A DNA stretch of 64,000 bases from Anaerorhabdus sp964386325 (GCA_964386325.1 CAYLQY010000003.1:1-64000), one strand, 5' to 3'. Counted from the first letter of the stretch, positions 33,195-41,665 are shown. Notes: a model not told the origin generated them from the letters alone. Made by a program: numbers and translations.

Positions 33195-33948
33195 AACTTC
33201 ATCTTACGAAGAACAACCGCGTGGGAATGAGTATTTTGGTATACGTGTTCAAGATTGGATTGAACAGGCAGAGAAATATCATTCACCAACAATCACACCC
33301 TTTTTGAATGAGTCAGAATTAGCCATCGTTAAGAAGATTTGTGGAAACAAAATTCCTTATCGTAAAGATGGTGGGTATGATAAAGCAAATTATTCAAGAG
33401 TCATCTTCTTACCAAATAGGGAGGATGACTTTTCTCTTGTGGTGTGTCTTGTTGCGACATTTAATCCAAAGTTTAATGAAATTGGACATCGTGATGTATT
33501 AGGAGCCTTAATGAACTTACAAATTGCACGTAATCAAATCGGAGATTTATGGGTTGAAGGGAATCGTATAATTCTATATACTACTCATTCACAAGCAGAG
33601 TATATCCAACAAAACTGCACTAAAATTAAACGTTCTTCAATACAATTCACAGTGTCTACTCAACATTACGCACAAGTTATAAATAAAGTAAAAAGTACAG
33701 TTTCAGTAAGTAGTGAGCGGTTAGATGCAGTTATAAGTGCAATGATCCAAAAACCACGAGGTATTGCCCAAGACTTAATAAGTAGCGGAAGTGTGAAAGT
33801 TAACCATGAAATACTTGAGGATTCAAGCAAATTGTGTAATAATGAGGATACGATTTCGATTCGTGGATTTGGGAAATATGTTTATTGTGGAGTCATTAAA
33901 ACAACGAAAAAAGATCGTTATTTAATTGAGTTTGAAAAATATAGTTAA
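33184..33948 (+). CDS. ylmH: S4-domain RNA-binding protein YlmH
   Basis: YlmH is a conserved S4-domain protein of the division cluster; in Bacillus it binds ribosomal RNA or tRNA on stalled ribosomes. This 254-aa copy has the N-terminal region with ERLDAVISAM-type S4 domain in the C-terminal third (about 180-235) and AHRDVLGALMNLQI-like segment in the middle (GHRDVLGALMNL). Upstream in-frame ATGs (33151, 33160) have no ribosome site; the ATG at 33184 overlaps the sepF stop and is probably translated by coupling. ylmG, which often stands between sepF and ylmH, is absent. Confidence 0.9.
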   Translation: MKTKTSSYEEQPRGNEYFGIRVQDWIEQAEKYHSPTITPFLNESELAIVKKICGNKIPYRKDGGYDKANYSRVIFLPNREDDFSLVVCLVATFNPKFNEIGHRDVLGALMNLQIARNQIGDLWVEGNRIILYTTHSQAEYIQQNCTKIKRSSIQFTVSTQHYAQVINKVKSTVSVSSERLDAVISAMIQKPRGIAQDLISSGSVKVNHEILEDSSKLCNNEDTISIRGFGKYVYCGVIKTTKKDRYLIEFEKYS

Positions 33949-33959
33949 GGAGTGGTAAC

Positions 33960-34439
33960 GTGGCGAAAATGCAACCTGAATTTCGTATCATGAGAAATGG
34001 TTATGATCGTTTTGCGGTAGATAGTGCATTTCAAGAACTAGCCACTGAAGTTGAAACTCTTGAGGGCAAAGTAAATCTTTATGAAAAAGAATTAAAAAAC
34101 CTTGAAGAACAACTAACTTCTGTAAAAACTCGATATCAAGTCATTGTGAGTGAACTTTCTGTAAAAGAAAAAGCGGCGGATGACATTGCTCGATTAGCAT
34201 TGAAAGAAGCAAATATTATTATTGATTCAGCACAAGATAATGCCGACTCCATTGTTCGTGAAGCATTATCGACAGCACGCATTATTCTATCTGATTTATC
34301 TCGCATCTCTAATGATGCAAGTGTCATGAGAGAAGAGATGCATGAACAATTAACGGGACTTATTCAAGCCATTGATGATTTCGAAATACCGAAATTACCA
34401 GAGGTTGAATGGATAAAAGATTTTGAATTTAAAAAGTAA
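33960..34439 (+). CDS. divIVA: Cell division/polarity protein DivIVA
   Basis: DivIVA binds negatively curved membrane at septa and poles. The 159-aa protein has the N-terminal membrane-binding region PEFRIMRNGYDRFAVDSAFQEL, followed by a long coiled coil (about 28-135). The initiator is GTG at 33960 behind AAGGAG. It ends the sepF-ylmH-divIVA run; the ileS T-box begins directly after the stop. Confidence 0.9.
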   Translation: MAKMQPEFRIMRNGYDRFAVDSAFQELATEVETLEGKVNLYEKELKNLEEQLTSVKTRYQVIVSELSVKEKAADDIARLALKEANIIIDSAQDNADSIVREALSTARIILSDLSRISNDASVMREEMHEQLTGLIQAIDDFEIPKLPEVEWIKDFEFKK

Positions 34440-34442
34440 AGA

Positions 34443-34660
34443 TCAAGACATGCATCAAGTTTAGGAAATTAGAGAGTCTATGGATGGTGAAAATAGACCA
34501 GATAAACGAAGATGATATCACTTGTGAACTGTTCTTCTGAAAAGAGTAAGAAGAGACGATGGCTTCGCGTTAAGAAGCAAAGAGGGCATGGAGAAATCTA
34601 TGAACTAAGGTGGTACCGCGTTATTTAAACGTCCTTAGAATTAAGGGCGTTTTTTATTTT
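34443..34660 (+). promoter_or_regulatory. T-box riboswitch (tRNA-Ile) controlling ileS
   Basis: The leader has the specifier codon ATC (34517-34519, Ile) followed by the conserved A, and the T-box sequence AAGGTGGTACCGCG (34607-34620). The terminator consists of AACGTCCTTA (34628-34637) and TAAGGGCGTT (34642-34651), then TTTTTATTTT. The acceptor-binding TGGT pairs with ACCA, matching discriminator A of tRNA-Ile. Uncharged tRNA-Ile would prevent termination. Confidence 0.94.
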
Positions 34661-34677
34661 ATTAGGAGGAATAAAAC

Positions 34678-37395
34678 ATGGAATACAAAGACACATTATT
34701 GATGCCAAAGACAGAGTTTGAAATGAGAGGAAATTTACCTACAAAGGAACCTGTGATTTTAGAAGGTTGGGAAAAAGATGAACACTACCAACAAATTTTA
34801 AAAGCGCATGAAGGAGAACCTTTGTTTGTTTTACATGATGGGCCACCTTATGCCAATGGTAACCTACATGCAGGAACAGCAATGAATCGTGTAATCAAAG
34901 ATATTATCAACCGTTCTCATGCAATGAAAGGTCATTACACACCCTTCTTTCCTGGTTGGGATACACATGGTTTACCTATTGAAAATGCAATTCAAAAGCT
35001 AGGGGTAAATCGTAAAGAAATGCCAGCAGCAGAATTCCGTAAGAAATGTGAACAATATGCATATGAACAAATTGAAACACAAAAAACAACAATGAAACGT
35101 TTAGGAACTGTGGCAGATTTTGAGCATCCATATATTACATTAAAGAAAGAATTTGAAGGTCGTCAAATTGAAGCTTTTGCAAAGATGGCTTTAGATGGTT
35201 TAATTTATCAAGGATTAAAACCTATTTATTGGTCACCAATGAGTGAAACTGCAATTGCAGATTCAGAAATTGTATATATCGATAAAAAGGATCCAACTAT
35301 TTTCGTTGCGTTTGATGTGTTAGATGGTAAAGGTGTTTTACAAGGCGATGAGCGCTTTGTAATTTGGACAACAACACCATGGACAATTCCTGCAAATTTA
35401 GCAATTTGTTTGAATGAAGCATTTGATTATGCAGTTGTGCAAACTGAAAAAGGTAAGTTAATTTTCCTTGAAAAGAAAGTGGATGAACTTCTTCAAAAAT
35501 TTGGTCTAACAAACCAAGGAGTTTTAAAAACATTTAAAGGTAGAGATTTAGAATATATCACGGTTAAACATCCATTTTATCCTGAAAGACCATCACTTGT
35601 TATCTTGGGTAGCCATGTAACTGATGAAGATGGTACAGGTTGTGTTCATACCGCACCAGGACATGGAGCTGATGACTTCTATGTTGGAATGAAGTATGGC
35701 TTAAAAGCATACTGTCCAGTTGATGAAAAAGGATGTATGACAAAAGAGGCAGGAGATTTCTTAGAAGGTCTCTTTGTGGATGATGCGAACAAAGTAGTTG
35801 GGCAAAAGTTAGAAGAACTTGGTAATTTATTACACTTGGAATTCATTACACATAGTTATCCTCATGATGAACGTTTAAAGAAACCTATTATTTTCCGTGC
35901 AACTGTACAATGGTTTGCGTCAATTGATAAGATTCGTGAACAATTGTTAAGTGAAATTAAGAATGTTCATTGGGAAAATGAATGGGGTGAAGTGCGTTTA
36001 TTCAACATGATTCGTGATCGTGGTGATTGGTGTATTTCGCGTCAACGTTTATGGGGTCTTCCAATTCCAATTATCTATAATGAAGATAATTCTCCAATTA
36101 TGGAAAAAGAAGTGTTTGACCACATTGCGAAACTAATTCATGAACATGGAAGTAATATTTGGTTTGAAAGTGATGTAAAAGATTTATTACCATTAGGCTA
36201 TACTAATGAAAAATCACCGAATGGTAATTTCCGTAAAGAAAAAGATATTATGGATGTATGGTTTGATTCAGGAAGTTCACACAATGAATTAGAAGCGCGT
36301 GGATTACCATATCCAGCAGACTTATACTTTGAAGGATCTGATCAATATCGTGGTTGGTTTAATAGTTCACTAATTATTGGTACAGCAATTCATGGACATG
36401 CACCTTATAAGAATGTTTTATCACATGGTTATGTATGTGATTCTAAGGGTGAAAAAATGAGTAAGTCAATTGGTAATGTTGTAAATCCAATGGATGTAAT
36501 TAATAAATATGGAGCTGATATTTTCCGTCTATGGGCAGCTACTGTTGATTTCAAACAAGATATGCGTATTGGTGATGATAACCTTAAACAAGTATCTGAA
36601 CAATATCGTAAAATTCGTAATACATTTAAGTTTATGTTAGGAAATGTAAATCAAGAAGATTTCAATCCTAAGACAGATCGTGTAGCTTATGAAGAGTTAA
36701 CACCTGTTGATCAATATATTGAAGTACTATTGAATGAAACAGTAAAAACTGCAACAGATGCATATATGAAATATGATTTCTTATTAGCATCTAGTGCTTT
36801 AATGAATGTGATGACAAATGAATTAAGTAGTTACTATTTAGACTTCACAAAGGATATTCTTTATATTGAAAAAATGAATGATAAACGTCGTCGCCAAGTT
36901 CAAACTGTAATTTGGGATGCGATTGATATTCTTGCGAAATGCTGGGCACCATCACTTGTTTATACAATGGATGAAGTGTGGAGTAAATTTACAAATGATG
37001 AAGCTAAATCAGTACACTATACTCATTTACCAGTTGCGAAAGAATTCGATAATGCGGAAGAGTTAAAAACAACTTTTGCGAAGTTACATGAAATTCGTGA
37101 TGAAGCACTTAAAGCATTAGAACTTGCACGTGCTGATAAAGTCATTGGTAAACCATTAGAAGCTGAACTTACGATTACTTGTAGTAATGAAGAAAGAAAA
37201 CTTCTTGAAGATACACTTTGTGGTAAAGTAGCCCAATGGTTGATTGTAAGTAAAGTATCCTTTGTTGAAGGTGCTGAACGTTCAATTACAGTTACTCCAG
37301 CAAAAGGAATGGTTTGTCCACGTTGTTGGAATAGTAGTGAAGAACATGCAGAAGATGGACTATGTCCACGCTGTCAAAAAGTATTGAATGATTAA
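34678..37395 (+). CDS. ileS: Isoleucyl-tRNA synthetase
   Basis: A 905-aa class Ia synthetase with an editing (CP1) domain: TTTPWTIPANLAI and GTGCVHTAPGHGADDF (about 230-350). The KMSKS loop is GEKMSKSIGNVV (about 590). A C-terminal zinc finger has CPRCW and CPRCQ. The HIGH motif is unusual: PPYANGNLHAGTAMN, so residues 64-67 read HAGT and the second histidine is Thr. The rest of the enzyme looks intact and is under Ile T-box control, so it is probably functional. It overlaps the next gene by 8 bases. Confidence 0.97.
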   Translation: MEYKDTLLMPKTEFEMRGNLPTKEPVILEGWEKDEHYQQILKAHEGEPLFVLHDGPPYANGNLHAGTAMNRVIKDIINRSHAMKGHYTPFFPGWDTHGLPIENAIQKLGVNRKEMPAAEFRKKCEQYAYEQIETQKTTMKRLGTVADFEHPYITLKKEFEGRQIEAFAKMALDGLIYQGLKPIYWSPMSETAIADSEIVYIDKKDPTIFVAFDVLDGKGVLQGDERFVIWTTTPWTIPANLAICLNEAFDYAVVQTEKGKLIFLEKKVDELLQKFGLTNQGVLKTFKGRDLEYITVKHPFYPERPSLVILGSHVTDEDGTGCVHTAPGHGADDFYVGMKYGLKAYCPVDEKGCMTKEAGDFLEGLFVDDANKVVGQKLEELGNLLHLEFITHSYPHDERLKKPIIFRATVQWFASIDKIREQLLSEIKNVHWENEWGEVRLFNMIRDRGDWCISRQRLWGLPIPIIYNEDNSPIMEKEVFDHIAKLIHEHGSNIWFESDVKDLLPLGYTNEKSPNGNFRKEKDIMDVWFDSGSSHNELEARGLPYPADLYFEGSDQYRGWFNSSLIIGTAIHGHAPYKNVLSHGYVCDSKGEKMSKSIGNVVNPMDVINKYGADIFRLWAATVDFKQDMRIGDDNLKQVSEQYRKIRNTFKFMLGNVNQEDFNPKTDRVAYEELTPVDQYIEVLLNETVKTATDAYMKYDFLLASSALMNVMTNELSSYYLDFTKDILYIEKMNDKRRRQVQTVIWDAIDILAKCWAPSLVYTMDEVWSKFTNDEAKSVHYTHLPVAKEFDNAEELKTTFAKLHEIRDEALKALELARADKVIGKPLEAELTITCSNEERKLLEDTLCGKVAQWLIVSKVSFVEGAERSITVTPAKGMVCPRCWNSSEEHAEDGLCPRCQKVLND

Positions 37396-37603
37396 GCTTG
37401 GATTTTACGAACATTTTAAAGGACGTCGTTATGAAGTCATTGGGTTTGCCAAACATTCAGAAACGTTAGAAGAGATGGTTGTGTATCGCCAATGTTATGG
37501 TGAACATGAATTATGGGTTCGTCCCTTAGCAATGTGGAATGAAGTGATTGATCGTGATGATTATCATGGACCAAGATTCAAATTTATTGAAGAAGTAGAG
37601 TAA
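37388..37603 (+). CDS. DUF1653 domain protein
   Basis: A 71-aa soluble protein, a complete DUF1653 domain: GFYEHFKGRRYEVIGFAKHSETLEEMVVYRQCYG then LWVRPLAMWNEVI and PRFKFIEE. The function is unknown. It is translated from within the end of ileS (8-base overlap), suggesting coupling. A terminator overlaps its stop. Confidence 0.92.
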   Translation: MIKLGFYEHFKGRRYEVIGFAKHSETLEEMVVYRQCYGEHELWVRPLAMWNEVIDRDDYHGPRFKFIEEVE

Positions 37604-37620
37604 AATCTACTTCTTTTATA
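37591..37620 (+). terminator. Terminator of the ileS-DUF1653 unit
   Basis: AGAAGTAGA (37591-37599) and TCTACTTCT (37606-37614) form a 9-bp stem followed by TTTATATTT. Confidence 0.85.
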
Positions 37621-37621
37621 T

Positions 37622-37650
37622 TTAAAAAAGTGATTACATTATAATCACTT
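37622..37650 (-). terminator. Terminator of the Crp/Fnr-like gene
   Basis: AAGTGATTA (37628-37636) and TAATCACTT (37642-37650) form a 9-bp stem; on the minus strand it is followed by TTTTTTAAA. Confidence 0.85.
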
Positions 37651-37657
37651 CAATAAA

Positions 37658-38335
37658 CTAGGATGAAATTAGTTTACAACGAGCATCTTCGGCTTTTTTA
37701 ATAAGTAAATTCATGTTCATAATTCGATAACCATAGTTTTCTTTTATTAATAGTTTTTCTTCGCACAGTTGAGTAAGCAAGCGACTAAGATGGCGATAGC
37801 TTATGCCAAGTGAACATGCGACGTCGGTTAAGTTATCATTAAAAATAGTATTGTGCGATGATTCAAGGATATAGGAACACAATCGTTGTTCACCACTATG
37901 AAGGGCAGAGGTAACAAAATTACTAGAGCTATTTACAAGATTAGTAGATATCTCATAACATAAACGATTTAAAAACTTATTATTAGAACGAAGTATTTTC
38001 TCATTCTCTTCAAATGGAATCGCAATACATTCAAAATCAGTTGTAGCGATGAGTGAAGCGGTTGCGGAGCTTTGATTAGCCATCATTTCAATACCACCCA
38101 CAGTCCCTGTAGAAACGAAATAACAGAGAACTAAATTTTTTCCGTTGGCGGATGAACAGCATACTTTTGCCTTACCATCAATGACAATACCTAACCAAGT
38201 GATGGGAAAGGTTTCTTGGTAAATCACTTCATGTGCTACGAATTTAAATACTTCACACTGTTTTAAACTGTTTTCATCAAGTCCATATTCATGAAGTTTA
38301 TCAATATGTTTCTTTTTTAAAATATTTTTAATCAT
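37658..38335 (-). CDS. Crp/Fnr-family transcriptional regulator
   Basis: A 225-aa regulator: cyclic-nucleotide-binding-like beta-roll at about 25-140 (IVIDGKAKVCCSSANGKNLVLCYFVSTGTVGGIEMM) and a winged helix at about 165-215 (DVACSLGISYRHLSRLLTQLCEEKLL). The layout resembles YeiL-type members. There is no N-terminal Fnr-type cysteine cluster, so the ligand is unlikely to be an oxygen-sensing Fe-S centre of that kind. A GTG at 38338 precedes the ATG at 38335; GAGGA upstream favours the ATG slightly. It is divergent from a YdcZ-like transporter and probably controls it. Confidence 0.85.
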   Translation of the reverse strand: MIKNILKKKHIDKLHEYGLDENSLKQCEVFKFVAHEVIYQETFPITWLGIVIDGKAKVCCSSANGKNLVLCYFVSTGTVGGIEMMANQSSATASLIATTDFECIAIPFEENEKILRSNNKFLNRLCYEISTNLVNSSSNFVTSALHSGEQRLCSYILESSHNTIFNDNLTDVACSLGISYRHLSRLLTQLCEEKLLIKENYGYRIMNMNLLIKKAEDARCKLISS

Positions 38336-38361
38336 CACGGTATTCCTCTATCATCATAATA

Positions 38362-38394
38362 ACAATACTTTGCGTAAAATAGTAGGACAAATGT
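38362..38394 (-). promoter_or_regulatory. Possible promoter of the Crp/Fnr-like gene
   Basis: On the minus strand TTGTCC lies 17 bp before TATTGT. The -35 lies inside the TAGGACA/TGTCCTA palindrome, so regulator binding there would block its own transcription. Both hexamers match the consensus at only four of six positions. Confidence 0.35.
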
Positions 38395-38398
38395 CCTA
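38383..38398. promoter_or_regulatory. Operator candidate for the Crp/Fnr-like regulator
   Basis: TAGGACA-AA-TGTCCTA is a perfect 7+2+7 palindrome in the divergent intergenic region. Its centre lies about 42 bp upstream of the expected transcription start of the transporter (TATAAT at 38421-38426), the class II activation position for Crp/Fnr proteins. Confidence 0.55.
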
Positions 38399-38420
38399 TT
38401 AGTAAAATAAGTTCTTCACC

Positions 38421-38426
38421 TATAAT
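38421..38426 (+). promoter_or_regulatory. -10 box of the YdcZ-like transporter gene
   Basis: A consensus TATAAT without a recognisable -35 hexamer, 19 bases before the ATG at 38445. The absent -35 fits an activator-dependent promoter. Confidence 0.5.
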
Positions 38427-38444
38427 CTAACTAGAGGTGATTGT

Positions 38445-39419
38445 ATGTATTCGGTTTTAGCGTTACTTTCAGGTTTCTTATTGGCATTAATGATTACCAT
38501 GAATGGAAAACTTGCCCAAGCGTATAATATTTATCTTGCGGCAATAATATTACATGTAGTAGCAGTTATCTTTTCATTCGTACTTTGTAAAGTTAGACAT
38601 GAGAAATTTGGTTTTAAACAGAAACCTACATGGATTTATTTAGGTGGTGTTGTAGGTGTATTTATCACAATGGCTAATAATTTGTCATTTGGGCAAATCA
38701 GTATGACAAGTATAATTGCTCTTGGTTTATTTGGACAAATTCTCTTTTCCATCGTGATTGATGTTTTTGGACTATTTAAAATGCCCAAGAGAAAAATACA
38801 TAAATCAATGAGTATCACTTTTCTATTTGCCTTGCTTGGTATCATTATGATGCTTGATACTACAGTATTTAGTGCAAAGCTAGCGATACTCTATTCATTT
38901 GGGGCTGGAGTATTAGTAGTGTTGAATAGAACGATTAATGCAAGGCTTGCAGAAAAGATAGGAGCTTTACCGAGCTCGTTTGTAAATCATTTGGTAGGAT
39001 TACCGATTACTGTCATTATCGCAATCATTGCCTTTATTAACACACCATCGTTAATGAGCGTACAATTGTCTTTAGAACCTTTTATTTATCTAGGTGGACT
39101 ATTTGGTGTCATGGTTGTTTATCTTTCAAATATAACGGTTTACAAGCTCTCTGCATTCAATTTAACAATCCTTACTTTTATTGCCCAACTATTTACGGGA
39201 ATCATGATTGATATGATAATGGGATTAAATATCAGTGATGCCTCTTTTAACGGTGGTATATTGATTTCACTTGGAGTATTAATAAATATAGTCTTAGAAA
39301 AAAAGGCGAATGATAATATGATAAAACAAATTGAAATACGGAAGCAAGTACGCAAAATGGAAGAAGAACATTTTAATAGAGTAAATACAAAATATACACA
39401 AAAAGAAAACGAACAGTAA
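38445..39419 (+). CDS. DMT superfamily transporter, YdcZ (DUF606)-like duplicated form
   Basis: A 324-aa membrane protein with about ten TM helices. It is made of two halves of about 145 residues; each has the DUF606 features (MNGKLAQAYNIYLAAIILHVVAVIFSF in the first, NARLAEKIGALPSSFVNHLVGLPITVI in the second). Single-repeat YdcZ proteins work as pairs; this one is fused. The C-terminal tail (about 290-324) is charged and cytosolic. The substrate is unknown. Divergent pairing with a Crp/Fnr regulator is frequent for this family. Confidence 0.82.
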   Translation: MYSVLALLSGFLLALMITMNGKLAQAYNIYLAAIILHVVAVIFSFVLCKVRHEKFGFKQKPTWIYLGGVVGVFITMANNLSFGQISMTSIIALGLFGQILFSIVIDVFGLFKMPKRKIHKSMSITFLFALLGIIMMLDTTVFSAKLAILYSFGAGVLVVLNRTINARLAEKIGALPSSFVNHLVGLPITVIIAIIAFINTPSLMSVQLSLEPFIYLGGLFGVMVVYLSNITVYKLSAFNLTILTFIAQLFTGIMIDMIMGLNISDASFNGGILISLGVLINIVLEKKANDNMIKQIEIRKQVRKMEEEHFNRVNTKYTQKENEQ

Positions 39420-39428
39420 TTGTTCGTT
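39398..39428 (-). terminator. Terminator of the EEP-family gene
   Basis: AACGAACA (39408-39415) and TGTTCGTT (39421-39428) form an 8-bp stem. On the minus strand it is followed by TTCTTTTTG. The stem overlaps the last codons of the convergent transporter gene. Confidence 0.75.
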
Positions 39429-39437
39429 AAAATAGTT

Positions 39438-40229
39438 TTATGATTTAGATTTCAAAGTCAGTATTGTTACAACCGGATAATGATCAGAGGGGTACATACC
39501 TTCAAATTCATCAATAATGATGCGCGTACTCTTCACATTAAATTCGTTACCTACAAAGATGTAATCTATTGGTAATGCATCATTTTTAAGTTTACCACTT
39601 CCATAATGCATTGTATTTGTTGCGCCATTCATATAAACACTTCTAAGGGGTATTACTTCATTAGAAAGAATTTTCTTAACCGTATTTGAATCAGAATTAG
39701 TATTCAAATCACCAAGTAAAATAACGTTCTTTGTTGCCCCTAATTGATGTAATTGCTTAATAAGAATTTCAGCTTCTTTACTGCGTGTATGGGCAAATAG
39801 ATGATCAAGATGGGTATTGTAGATATTTAGTATTTCACCAGTTTGTTTATCTTGCAACATAGCATAAGTACAAATGCGTGGAAAAGGACTTAAGAATAAT
39901 TTACTTCCTGGTTTATCAGGATTGTTGGATAACCAAAAGGTTTTAGATGCAATACAAATGAAACGACTTGTCTTGTAGAAGATATCCGTTCTTTCACTAT
40001 TGCTTTTAGGATTTTTATTTCTAGGTAAACCTACTTTACTATATGTTTTTTTTAATGTTGAGACAGTATCTAGCATTTCATCTGTTAACTCTTGTACACC
40101 AAGGATATCAGCATTAATTTTCTCAATACATTTCACAACCGCATCTCTTCTTGTCATCCACTTTAAGAACTTACGGGTAAGTGGCATATCGTTTTTTAAA
40201 TTAAACGTTGATACTTTATAATCAGACAT
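39438..40229 (-). CDS. Endonuclease/exonuclease/phosphatase family protein
   Basis: A 263-aa protein of the EEP (DNase I-like) fold. The catalytic motifs are present in order: STFNLKND (Asn), DILGVQELTD (metal-binding Glu), NIYNTHLDHL (His), ILLGDLNTNSDS (Asp/Asn), IDYIFVG (Asp) and YPSDHYPVV (catalytic Asp-His). No signal peptide, so it acts in the cytosol on a phosphoester not defined by sequence. The frame extends to a GTG at 40238, but AGGTG is spaced for the ATG at 40229. Confidence 0.88.
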   Translation of the reverse strand: MSDYKVSTFNLKNDMPLTRKFLKWMTRRDAVVKCIEKINADILGVQELTDEMLDTVSTLKKTYSKVGLPRNKNPKSNSERTDIFYKTSRFICIASKTFWLSNNPDKPGSKLFLSPFPRICTYAMLQDKQTGEILNIYNTHLDHLFAHTRSKEAEILIKQLHQLGATKNVILLGDLNTNSDSNTVKKILSNEVIPLRSVYMNGATNTMHYGSGKLKNDALPIDYIFVGNEFNVKSTRIIIDEFEGMYPSDHYPVVTILTLKSKS

Positions 40230-40268
40230 TTTCATCACCTAATTTAATTATACTTCTTTTAATAATGA

Positions 40269-40297
40269 TTGACACAATAGTTTTTGATAGCTATGAT
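40269..40297 (+). promoter_or_regulatory. Strong promoter of the PTS IIB gene
   Basis: A consensus TTGACA (40269-40274), 17-bp spacer and TATGAT (40292-40297). It overlaps back-to-back with a possible minus-strand promoter (TATAAT at 40247-40252) of the EEP gene. Confidence 0.7.
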
Positions 40298-40319
40298 GAA
40301 TGCGTAGGAGTTGATAGTT

Positions 40320-40811
40320 ATGGAAATAGTAAATGTAAGAATTGATGAAAGATTAGTGCATGCACAAGTGGCAGCAGTATGGGCTAGTACATTAAATGCG
40401 ACAAAAATTGTTGTCGTTGATGATGGGGCTTCACAAGATGAAATTCAACAAGTTGCATTGAAAATGGCTTGTCCAAAAACAGTAAAACTCAGCATAATAT
40501 CTGCCGAGCGAGCAGCGGAAAAATTGTTAGAAGAGCCAAGTGATTCACAAGATCGATTATTCATCGTCATGAAGGGTGTTAAAACACTTAAAAAGATTTC
40601 TGATTGTGGTTATGTTTTTCCAGAGGTTAATATTGGAAATTTATCGGCAAAAGAAGATGGGATTTCGCTAAAGCGCTCAGTAACATTGAATCAAGAACAA
40701 ATGGATATTATTTTAGAACTTAATAAAAAAGGAACGAAGTTTACTTCACAACTTGTTCCAACAGAAGAAAAAATAGATTTAGTTAAATTAATCAAAGAAA
40801 AAGCTCAGTAA
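40320..40811 (+). CDS. Orphan PTS mannose-family IIB component
   Basis: A 163-aa IIB domain of the mannose/fructose/sorbose PTS family. The phospho-accepting His14 lies in VRIDERLVHAQV, and the VVVDDGASQDEIQQVALKMACP and PEVNIGNLSAKEDG segments are typical. No IIA, IIC or IID gene is adjacent and the gene has its own promoter and terminator. It therefore either serves a permease encoded elsewhere or has a regulatory role through phosphorylation. A TTG at 40311 is in frame, but TAGGAG supports the ATG at 40320. Confidence 0.9.
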   Translation: MEIVNVRIDERLVHAQVAAVWASTLNATKIVVVDDGASQDEIQQVALKMACPKTVKLSIISAERAAEKLLEEPSDSQDRLFIVMKGVKTLKKISDCGYVFPEVNIGNLSAKEDGISLKRSVTLNQEQMDIILELNKKGTKFTSQLVPTEEKIDLVKLIKEKAQ

Positions 40812-40825
40812 TGAGCTTTTTAGTT
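40798..40825. terminator. Bidirectional terminator between PTS IIB and HAD genes
   Basis: AAAAAGCTCA (40798-40807), loop GTAA, TGAGCTTTTT (40812-40821). The loop includes the IIB stop codon. Confidence 0.88.
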
Positions 40826-40832
40826 GGTTTAT

Positions 40833-41627
40833 TCAATAGTTGATTAATTCTTTGATTTTATTCACAACGGACCATTCATCATTAGAACCGATGATTTCAG
40901 AGGCAAGTTTTTTAATATCATCATGAGCATTAATAGGGGCATAACTTGTAGAAGCTTGTTGGAACATCTCTAAGTCATTTAAATAGTCACCAAAGATAAC
41001 TGTTTCATCGTGTGTTAAATTAAATTCATCTTGTAGTTTTTCGATGCCAATTCCCTTATTTACTTCAACATTGACAATGTCTACCCAAACATGTGCTGAA
41101 TGGACAACGCGGGGATTACCATCAAAAGGCTTTAGTTGTTGATAAATATAATTCTCAGCACCTCGAGGATCAAGGTAACAAATCTTTAAGACATCTTCGT
41201 TAACTTCAAGCAAATCATCCACATTTTGACAATTTGGGTAATAATGAAGTATTTCTTCCATGGATGCCTGATCAATTCTTTCACTATGCTCAAAGAAAGC
41301 TAATGTTGGTGTGCAAAGCACCGTATAAACGTGTGGATCTTTGCGACCTTCTTTAATAAAGAAGTCAACTTTATCTTTAGGAATAGGAGAACTAAATAAT
41401 ACTTTATTCTTAGAAACAACATAAGCACCATTATCACAAATGAAACTTATTTTATCTTTTACATCAGAAAACATTGTCGACAATGTTTGGTAAGAACGTC
41501 CGCTTCCAATTGCGAATTCAACTCCTTGATCTTCACAATGTTGGATGACTTTAAAGATATCGATGGGAAGTTCTTTATTGTTATTTAATAAGCTTCCATC
41601 CATGTCAGTTACAATTAATTTAAACAT
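40833..41627 (-). CDS. HAD-superfamily (Cof-type) hydrolase
   Basis: A 264-aa cytosolic phosphatase of the Cof/subclass IIB HAD group. Motif I is VTDMDGSLLN (nucleophile and acid Asp), motif II SGRSY region (AIGSGRSYQT), a basic Lys in KGIGIEKL, and motif IV VIFGDYLNDLEMF. Such enzymes dephosphorylate sugar phosphates or cofactors; specificity is not predictable. It follows metK on the same strand by 38 bases and has a possible extended -10 promoter of its own. Confidence 0.9.
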   Translation of the reverse strand: MFKLIVTDMDGSLLNNNKELPIDIFKVIQHCEDQGVEFAIGSGRSYQTLSTMFSDVKDKISFICDNGAYVVSKNKVLFSSPIPKDKVDFFIKEGRKDPHVYTVLCTPTLAFFEHSERIDQASMEEILHYYPNCQNVDDLLEVNEDVLKICYLDPRGAENYIYQQLKPFDGNPRVVHSAHVWVDIVNVEVNKGIGIEKLQDEFNLTHDETVIFGDYLNDLEMFQQASTSYAPINAHDDIKKLASEIIGSNDEWSVVNKIKELINY

Positions 41628-41647
41628 ACTTTCAACCTCACGTTGGT

Positions 41648-41656
41648 ATTATAACA
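41648..41656 (-). promoter_or_regulatory. Extended -10 promoter candidate of the HAD gene
   Basis: On the minus strand TGTTATAAT (extended -10; TATAAT at 41648-41653) lies between metK and the HAD start codon. Confidence 0.4.
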
Positions 41657-41665
41657 TGGAAAACC

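Noticed and set aside
34678..37395. Mupirocin-resistant IleRS type 2
   Set aside because: The altered HIGH motif alone does not prove type 2; the C-terminal zinc finger and T-box control fit a housekeeping enzyme, so resistance is not claimed.
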